DNA from: a bacterium
GTDB taxonomy: Bacteria > SZUA-79 > Acidulodesulfobacterales > Acidulodesulfobacteraceae
NCBI GenBank assembly: GCA_021799935.1
Contig: JAJYZM010000015.1
Coordinates: forward strand, 1-10,298
DNA: 10,298 bases
Direction of reading: 5' to 3'
Each line of letters opens with the position of its first letter. The stretch's first letter is position 1. The notes under the pieces are model-generated. The model searched no databases and was not told the DNA's origin. It was given only the letters and a program-made list of their open reading frames with translations. Made by a program: the position numbers and the translations under genes. This document shows, piece by piece, positions 6,702 through 10,298 of this stretch.

Positions 6702-8778
6702 AATTAAAAGCATTAAAGCAAGCGGTTTTCTATCTTTTGAAAATATTGAGCTTGGAAACCTAAACGAAAACATTAATTTTATAGTGGGACCTAATGGCGC
6801 CGGTAAAACTAACTTTACGAAATTAATGGGGTTTATAAAAATGGCTATTTCAAAGCCATATAATTTTCCACATTCTGTAGAAATACAAAATTATCTTAAG
6901 AAAGATTACCATCAAATAAAACTAGATGTTGACACTGAAATTATTTTGAGTGATAAAGAGATTGAATATGTTTCCATGGTTACAGCTATGCTCTTTTTTA
7001 ATAATATCATTTCAAGCAATCCTAATAATTATTATTTGTCTTTAAAAAACGTTATAACATTTTTTGAATTTTTTTGGAAAGAAAAATTTAAAAAAGGAAA
7101 ATTGATATTAGAATATGATGATGTTAGCAAAAACTCTAAAATATTTTATAAATTCACTAATGAAGAAACCATTGTTTTAGATATCGCCAATAATTTATTA
7201 ATTACCGGTTACAACGAAGAATATTATGAAGAAAATAAAAATCATTTTTCATCAAAAACTGATGACGAAAAAATATTTCTTATGTTACAAATTTTTGATA
7301 ATGATATTGGTGTATGGTCGCAACAAGATGTTAAATATCCTTTACTTTCAGAGAATTTGAACCAATTTGGTAAACATAATAATTTAAAAGAAGAAAGCGA
7401 TAAAATTTCTAAAACTGTAAAATTCTTAGAGAATTCTTTAATAAAATACGACCAATCGAGTTTTCCAGTTGGAACAAATCAAGTTTCCATTTCTACAATA
7501 TTTATGTGGATTTTCGAAAATTCAATAGTTACATTGGATAATTTCAGATGTCCTTCGAAAAACATATTATCCATAAAAGAAATAAATGGGATGCAAAATT
7601 TTGATAGCAACAATCTTTATTCTTATTTATTACAGTTAAAAATTAACAAAATTGATGATTATAATGAAGTTAAGGAAACTTTTAAAAAATTATCAAATGG
7701 CAAAGGTTTTGACGTAAGGGTTGCTGAAATAAAAGAATTTTCAAATGATGCAAACATTTTCCCCTTACCTATGCCTAAACCTCAAACTTGGGATGCACAA
7801 ATTAATCAAAATATAAATAGAGTTGATGTATCCATAATAGACCATAAATTAGAATTGCAGCTATATTTTAAAGATAATCCTGATTCGGAAGAATATCCAT
7901 TTGAATTTAGTCCTGCGGGATATTATGAGATATTAACTCTTTCAGCTATAATAGCCGGAATTAATAATAAAGTAATTATTCTGGATGAACCCGCTCAAAA
8001 TTTATATCCGACATTACAGCATAAACTTTTGCTTGAAATAGATAAATATAGCAAAGATAATAAAAATCAATTTTTTATTATTACGCATTCGCCGGACTTA
8101 GTTAAAATAGATGAAAAATCTAATATATTTATTTTTAAACAAAAAAATAATGTCACTTTTATTAATAAATTTGAGCCGAATGAACTTAGTCAGATTAATT
8201 TTTTTAAATATGAAGAATTAAAGCGGCTATTTTTTGTTAAAGGCGTTATTTTAGTTGAGGGATTTTCAGAGGAAATTCTAATGAATAGGCTGATAAGAAA
8301 TCCTGTTTTTTTCGAAAATGCTATAAAAAATGCTTCAAATAAGGAAGATTCTGAAAACACAGTCAGTTTAGGAGATATAGAAATTGTTAATATCGAAGGT
8401 GTAAATAGTTTAATGAATTTTATTTGCCTGACTTATAGGCTCAATTTGCCTTATATTGCTATGATAGACGATGATATTTTTGACCCTGAATCTGAAATTT
8501 TTAAAAAAAATAAAGGAAGTAATGCAGAAAATATTACAAAACGATTAGGGTTAAACTATAAAGATAATTTAGAAAATAGTTTTACAGAAGTTATTGAAAA
8601 AATAAAAAATGATTATCATGCCTATTTTGCTCATCCCAATTTTGAGGGATATGTTGACGAATATTTTAAGTATTATGAGAACTTTAAAGAAAACTATTTA
8701 AATTGGTGCAAAGAAAAGTTTGGTTCTGGGGAAAGAGAATGTAGTGAACATAAAAAATTAATTATCCATTATATTTAA
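6688..8778 (+). CDS. OLD-family AAA ATPase with TOPRIM nuclease domain
   Basis: This 696-residue protein has the OLD architecture. The ABC/SMC-like ATPase contains Walker A GPNGAGKT (34-41), a weak signature region FSPAGYYEIL (407-416), Walker B VIILDEP (429-435) and the H-loop THSPD (466-470). Between the two ATPase halves lies a long insert (~60-390). A TOPRIM domain follows, with metal-ligand glutamate in ILVEGFSEEI (521-530) and the acidic cluster MIDDDIFD (592-599). OLD proteins are ATP-regulated, metal-dependent DNA nucleases linked to phage exclusion. AGAGGA at 6675-6680, 7 bases before the ATG, fixes the start. No UvrD-like helicase follows, so this is not a Gabija (GajAB) pair; it resembles stand-alone class 1 OLD proteins. 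The frame ends at IIHYI, but a better C-terminus continues in another frame to 8876. The protein as written lacks ~35 residues and carries a few wrong ones; whether it still works is unclear. Confidence 0.9.
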   Translation: MPGLKIKSIKASGFLSFENIELGNLNENINFIVGPNGAGKTNFTKLMGFIKMAISKPYNFPHSVEIQNYLKKDYHQIKLDVDTEIILSDKEIEYVSMVTAMLFFNNIISSNPNNYYLSLKNVITFFEFFWKEKFKKGKLILEYDDVSKNSKIFYKFTNEETIVLDIANNLLITGYNEEYYEENKNHFSSKTDDEKIFLMLQIFDNDIGVWSQQDVKYPLLSENLNQFGKHNNLKEESDKISKTVKFLENSLIKYDQSSFPVGTNQVSISTIFMWIFENSIVTLDNFRCPSKNILSIKEINGMQNFDSNNLYSYLLQLKINKIDDYNEVKETFKKLSNGKGFDVRVAEIKEFSNDANIFPLPMPKPQTWDAQINQNINRVDVSIIDHKLELQLYFKDNPDSEEYPFEFSPAGYYEILTLSAIIAGINNKVIILDEPAQNLYPTLQHKLLLEIDKYSKDNKNQFFIITHSPDLVKIDEKSNIFIFKQKNNVTFINKFEPNELSQINFFKYEELKRLFFVKGVILVEGFSEEILMNRLIRNPVFFENAIKNASNKEDSENTVSLGDIEIVNIEGVNSLMNFICLTYRLNLPYIAMIDDDIFDPESEIFKKNKGSNAENITKRLGLNYKDNLENSFTEVIEKIKNDYHAYFAHPNFEGYVDEYFKYYENFKENYLNWCKEKFGSGERECSEHKKLIIHYI

Positions 8779-8876
8779 CGGAAAAAGAAGATATATTCTC
8801 TGAAATAATTAAAGGCAATAAATTAAAGATATATAGCGATGGCTTAAAAGATGTTATCGAGCAAATAAATAGTTAG
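8757..8876 (+). other. Out-of-frame C-terminal tail of the OLD protein
   Basis: The annotated OLD frame reads EHKKLIIHYI and stops at 8776. Adding one A to the run at 8752-8757 gives EHKK followed by INYPLYLTEKEDIFSEIIKG and then NKLKIYSDGLKDVIEQINS, ending at TAG 8874-8876. The tail has coding-like amino-acid content and regular helical patterning, unlike a random read-through. The full product would be about 729 residues. Confidence 0.65.
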
Positions 8877-8930
8877 ATTGTAAAGCAAATAATAAAACAA
8901 TTCATTTAAAATTAACAAAGGAAAACAAGA

Positions 8931-9129
8931 ATGTGTCCGAAAAAAGTCGAATCGCAAACAGTCGAGTTTAAAGACAGAGATTTGCGAGAACTTGTGGACA
9001 AAAAATATATTGAAAGCGACCGGCGTTGAGAAGCTAAGGATATATGAACCGGTAAATGTAAAATAATTCGTTATCGGACATTTATCGGACATTTATCGGA
9101 CATTTATCGGACATTTGGTAAAAGTTTAA
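8931..9129 (+). pseudogene. Internally deleted remnant of an AlbA_2 ATPase-type regulator
   Basis: AAAGGA at 8917-8922 precedes an ATG opening MCPKKVESQTVEFK, a typical N-terminus of AlbA_2/HATPase_c_4 proteins (often annotated as RecG-like or ATP-binding proteins). After this the sequence jumps to DRDLRELVDKKYI, which resembles the C-terminal winged-helix end of the same family, and the frame stops at 9027-9029. A one-base frame change gives KATGVEKLRIYEP, again family-like, ending at TAA 9064-9066. The frame beyond that encodes GHLSDIYRTFI from the 11-base repeats, up to TAA 9127-9129. A full member usually has 400-600 residues, so almost the whole middle is missing. The gene is non-functional as written, and the 32-codon ORF 8931-9029 is unlikely to be a real peptide gene. 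Family assignment rests on short motif recall, without an alignment. Confidence 0.55.
9071..9116. repeat. Four tandem copies of an 11-base repeat
   Basis: TTATCGGACAT occurs four times head to tail without mismatch (9071, 9082, 9093, 9104), followed by two further matching bases. Because 11 is not a multiple of 3, each reading frame encodes the same 11-residue cycle, such as GHLSDIYRTFI. The array lies at the end of the AlbA_2-family remnant. It is too short and has no spacers, so it is not a CRISPR array. Confidence 0.95.
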
Positions 9130-9329
9130 TACCTTGAATCTTTACATTAGGGCTTAAACATAGGGCTTGGCAGAAGTTGACAGAATTAATTTGCACGACT
9201 ATACTATAACCATTCCGATTGCAGTTGCAGGCGTTGAAACATTAAATAAATAAATACAATTTCGCATACAGTTAATTTTTAATAACCTTAATTGATTAAT
9301 AAAATTAATAACTTATTAAAAGTTATATT
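9130..9329. other. A+T-rich non-coding stretch before the attachment site
   Basis: I see no gene with a convincing start or family resemblance in these 200 bases. A short open stretch near 9164-9252 reads GLAEVDRINLHDY and resembles nothing I know. TAGGGCTT occurs twice, at 9148 and 9161. The last 70 bases are almost pure A+T, as is often seen beside recombination sites. No integrase or excisionase gene is present here. Confidence 0.5.
9308..9326. repeat. Inverted repeat beside the tRNA fragment
   Basis: ATAACTT (9308-9314) and AAGTTAT (9320-9326) are perfect inverted repeats around a 5-base loop. They end 4 bases before the tRNA-derived sequence. They could be a recombinase or excisionase binding site, or chance pairing in A+T-rich DNA. 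There is no GC stem or T-run of the kind a terminator needs. Confidence 0.35.
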
Positions 9330-9378
9330 GAGCTTCCCAAGCTTGGTGTCGCCGGTTCGAACCCGGTTGCCCGCTCCA
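9330..9378 (+). other. 3' part of tRNA-Gly(CCC), putative attachment site
   Basis: The sequence matches a tRNA from the anticodon arm to the end. The anticodon loop is TTCCCAA (9334-9340), with anticodon CCC at 9336-9338, flanked by GAGC and GCTT. A five-base variable loop follows, then the T-arm GCCGG-TTCGAAC-CCGGT (9351-9367), the acceptor strand TGCCCGC, discriminator T and encoded CCA (9376-9378). Discriminator, acceptor and anticodon all agree with bacterial tRNA-Gly. Upstream there is no D-arm and no 5' acceptor strand of the GCGGGCA type; the DNA is instead A+T-rich. The gene is therefore a fragment and cannot make a tRNA. Such 3' fragments are the usual product of tyrosine-recombinase integration into a tRNA gene. 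An intact tRNA-Gly(CCC) is expected at the other end of the island, to the left. Confidence 0.85.
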
Positions 9379-9435
9379 TTCAAAACCGCAGTAAATAAGG
9401 CACTTAAGGCAATATCCTGCGTTGGCATAATTGAT

Positions 9436-9462
9436 TTGCATATTTTCTTAAAATATTTGCAA
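9436..9462. repeat. A+T-rich hairpin between the att site and the convergent gene
   Basis: TTGC-ATATTTT pairs with AAAATAT-GCAA around a CTT loop, with a two-base bulge. It lies ~40 bases past the stop of the minus-strand gene. It could weakly assist termination, but it has few GC pairs and no downstream T-run on either strand, so I do not call it a terminator. The rest of 9379-9502 contains no supportable gene. Confidence 0.3.
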
Positions 9463-9502
9463 TTTCTGAAAAAAGCGGCTAAAGGGCTTAATAAAGTATA
9501 TC

Positions 9503-10298
9503 TTATATGTAATACCAAGGCAGGGCTAAGTTTCCGTTTCTTATATAAAATGCGTCACCGCCGTTTATAAGTATGCCTGTTTTTGAAATATTTTCGTCTT
9601 TATCGAGACTTTTAAAATAATTAAGTCCGTCGAAAAAATAATTTACTATAGTTTCTCCCGATTTTGCCTCAACCGGAATAAGTTTTTTACCCGTGTCTAT
9701 TATAAAATCTATCTCGTGACCGGTTCTGTCGCGCCAAAAATATAAAGGCGGTATTTCGCCTATATTGGCAAAGAATTTATAAAATTCTAAAAAAACGAAA
9801 TTTTCAAATATCTGTCCTTTCATGGAATTAAACAAAACGTCTTCGGCATTTCTGATTCTTAACAGATAGCATAGCAGTCCGGTATCCAAAAAGTATAATT
9901 TAGGGCTTTTAATTATTCTTTTAGAAAAATTTGAAAAATGAGGAGGCATAACATGCACTATGAAACTAGCTTGAAGCACCGAAATCCAATTTTTTGCGGT
10001 AGTATGAGAAATTCCGGCATCCGATGCAAGCGATGAAAGGTTGAGTATCTGTCCGCATCTTCCCGCGCATAATTGAATGAATCTATAAAATGTTTCTATA
10101 TCTGCAATGTTTGTAATTTCTCTTACGTCTCTTTCCACATAAGTTCTGTAATAAGCGGACAGCCAATCCTTAGGTTCTAACTGCTTGTCGTATATCGGCG
10201 GATAAAAACCTTTAAAAAGATATTCTTCTAATCTTAATGGCGGTTTGCCGTACTTACTTTTGCCGGATTTGCCGTAAATATTTTCAATATAGCCTATA
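9503..10298 (-). CDS. AAA ATPase with DUF4143 domain, C-terminal part (5' truncated by window edge)
   Basis: The minus-strand frame is open to the window edge, giving 264 residues. It reads upstream through LEEYLFKGFYPPIYDKQLEP and WLSAYYRTYVERDVREI, so the GTG at 10136-10138 is internal and not a start. This is the C-terminal half of the AAA_14-DUF4143 family, whose N-terminal AAA ATPase domain would lie beyond 10298. Visible parts are the lid/winged-helix segment (LSSLASDAGISHTTAKNWIS), the strand pair KLYFLDTGLLCYLL, the DUF4143 helix GQIFENFVFLEFYKF, and the strand-turn-strand HEIDFIIDTGKKLIPVEAKS, whose D and E-A-K pattern resembles a PD-(D/E)xK nuclease core. These proteins are common, often mobile, and lack a settled function. 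The gene lies beyond the tRNA fragment and faces the island, so it is probably chromosomal or part of a neighbouring element. Confidence 0.88.
   Translation of the reverse strand, partial: IGYIENIYGKSGKSKYGKPPLRLEEYLFKGFYPPIYDKQLEPKDWLSAYYRTYVERDVREITNIADIETFYRFIQLCAGRCGQILNLSSLASDAGISHTTAKNWISVLQASFIVHVMPPHFSNFSKRIIKSPKLYFLDTGLLCYLLRIRNAEDVLFNSMKGQIFENFVFLEFYKFFANIGEIPPLYFWRDRTGHEIDFIIDTGKKLIPVEAKSGETIVNYFFDGLNYFKSLDKDENISKTGILINGGDAFYIRNGNLALPWYYI

Larger units (their letters stand above)
1..9378. mobile_element. Right-hand portion of a putative integrated defence island
   Basis: The stretch is bounded on its right by the 3' part of a tRNA-Gly gene at 9330-9378, as expected for an attachment site left by tyrosine-recombinase integration into a tRNA. 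With the tRNA reading on the + strand, the 3'-only copy lies at the end of the element away from the intact tRNA, so the element is to the left and chromosome to the right. The cargo is a type I restriction system, a TIR protein, an OLD nuclease, a PD-(D/E)xK protein and two AlbA_2-family remnants. No integrase is visible in the window, and the left end lies outside. The att fragment is seen directly; the extent of the element and its integrative nature are inferred. Confidence 0.5.

Noticed and set aside
6688..8876. GajA of a Gabija system, or AriA of PARIS
   Set aside because: No UvrD-like helicase (GajB) follows, and the TOPRIM domain is within the same protein rather than in a separate AriB-type gene.
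8844..9092. Minus-strand ORF of 82 codons beginning within the 11-base repeats
   Set aside because: It starts inside the tandem repeat and lies opposite the AlbA_2-family remnant. It has no recognisable motif, and the plus strand explains this stretch better.
9071..9116. CRISPR array
   Set aside because: The repeat unit is 11 bases with no spacers, and no cas genes are nearby.
9330..9378. A complete, functional tRNA gene
   Set aside because: No D-arm or 5' acceptor strand precedes the anticodon arm; the upstream 70 bases are almost only A and T.
9436..9462. Rho-independent terminator for the DUF4143 gene
   Set aside because: The hairpin has a bulge and few GC pairs, and no T-run follows it on the minus strand.
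9288..9518. Minus-strand ORF of 76 codons containing NRVRTGDTKLGK
   Set aside because: It is antisense to the tRNA-Gly fragment. ORFs of this kind recur in databases because they mirror tRNA sequence, and they are not real genes.
9292..9570. Plus-strand ORF of 92 codons across the tRNA fragment
   Set aside because: It reads through the tRNA T-arm and then overlaps the end of the DUF4143 gene on the other strand. It has no ribosome binding site and no family resemblance.

Overview
The window is A+T-rich bacterial DNA: strong Shine-Dalgarno sites precede most genes, and a tRNA gene fragment carries an encoded CCA. The sequence alone does not fix the phylum. Positions 1 to about 9378 look like the right-hand part of an integrated genomic island carrying anti-phage functions. 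The last ~900 bases look like the chromosome beside it.

Layout. Positions 1-3960 hold the end of a type I restriction-modification operon: the C-terminal third of the restriction/translocase subunit HsdR, then one long protein that fuses the methyltransferase HsdM to a two-TRD specificity subunit HsdS. Immediately downstream and on the same strand lie a frameshifted AlbA_2 (Schlafen-like) domain gene (3976-4442), an unrecognised PD-(D/E)xK nuclease-like gene (4485-5393), a TIR-domain gene with an unfamiliar C-terminal domain (5416-6261), a decayed small gene that appears to encode two winged-helix-like units (6275-6701), and an OLD-type AAA ATPase-TOPRIM nuclease (6688-8778) whose natural C-terminus continues in another frame to 8876. 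Then come the remains of a second, internally deleted AlbA_2-family gene (8931-9129) ending in four perfect copies of an 11-base repeat, about 200 bases without a recognisable gene, and the 3' part of a tRNA-Gly(CCC) gene (9330-9378). Past it, on the opposite strand, is the C-terminal part of an AAA/DUF4143 ATPase (9503-10298).

How it fits together. The tRNA piece starts in the anticodon arm, ends in CCA and has no D-arm or 5' acceptor strand. That is what remains at the distal end of an element that integrated into a tRNA 3' end, so I read 9330-9378 as an attachment site and the sequence to its left as the island. The type I system, TIR protein, OLD nuclease and PD-(D/E)xK protein are families common in defence islands. 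Tight spacing (3 to ~40 bases) from HsdR to TIR suggests co-transcription.

Three genes are broken in the same way: each regains a sensible reading frame if one A is added to a short A-run (4111-4115, 6604-6609, 8752-8757). Longer A-runs in the same region are intact, so simple base-calling error is not the only explanation. The best candidates for something new are the short AlbA_2 plus PD-(D/E)xK pair, the TIR protein with its C-terminal domain, and the lost winged-helix partner that overlapped the start of the OLD gene.
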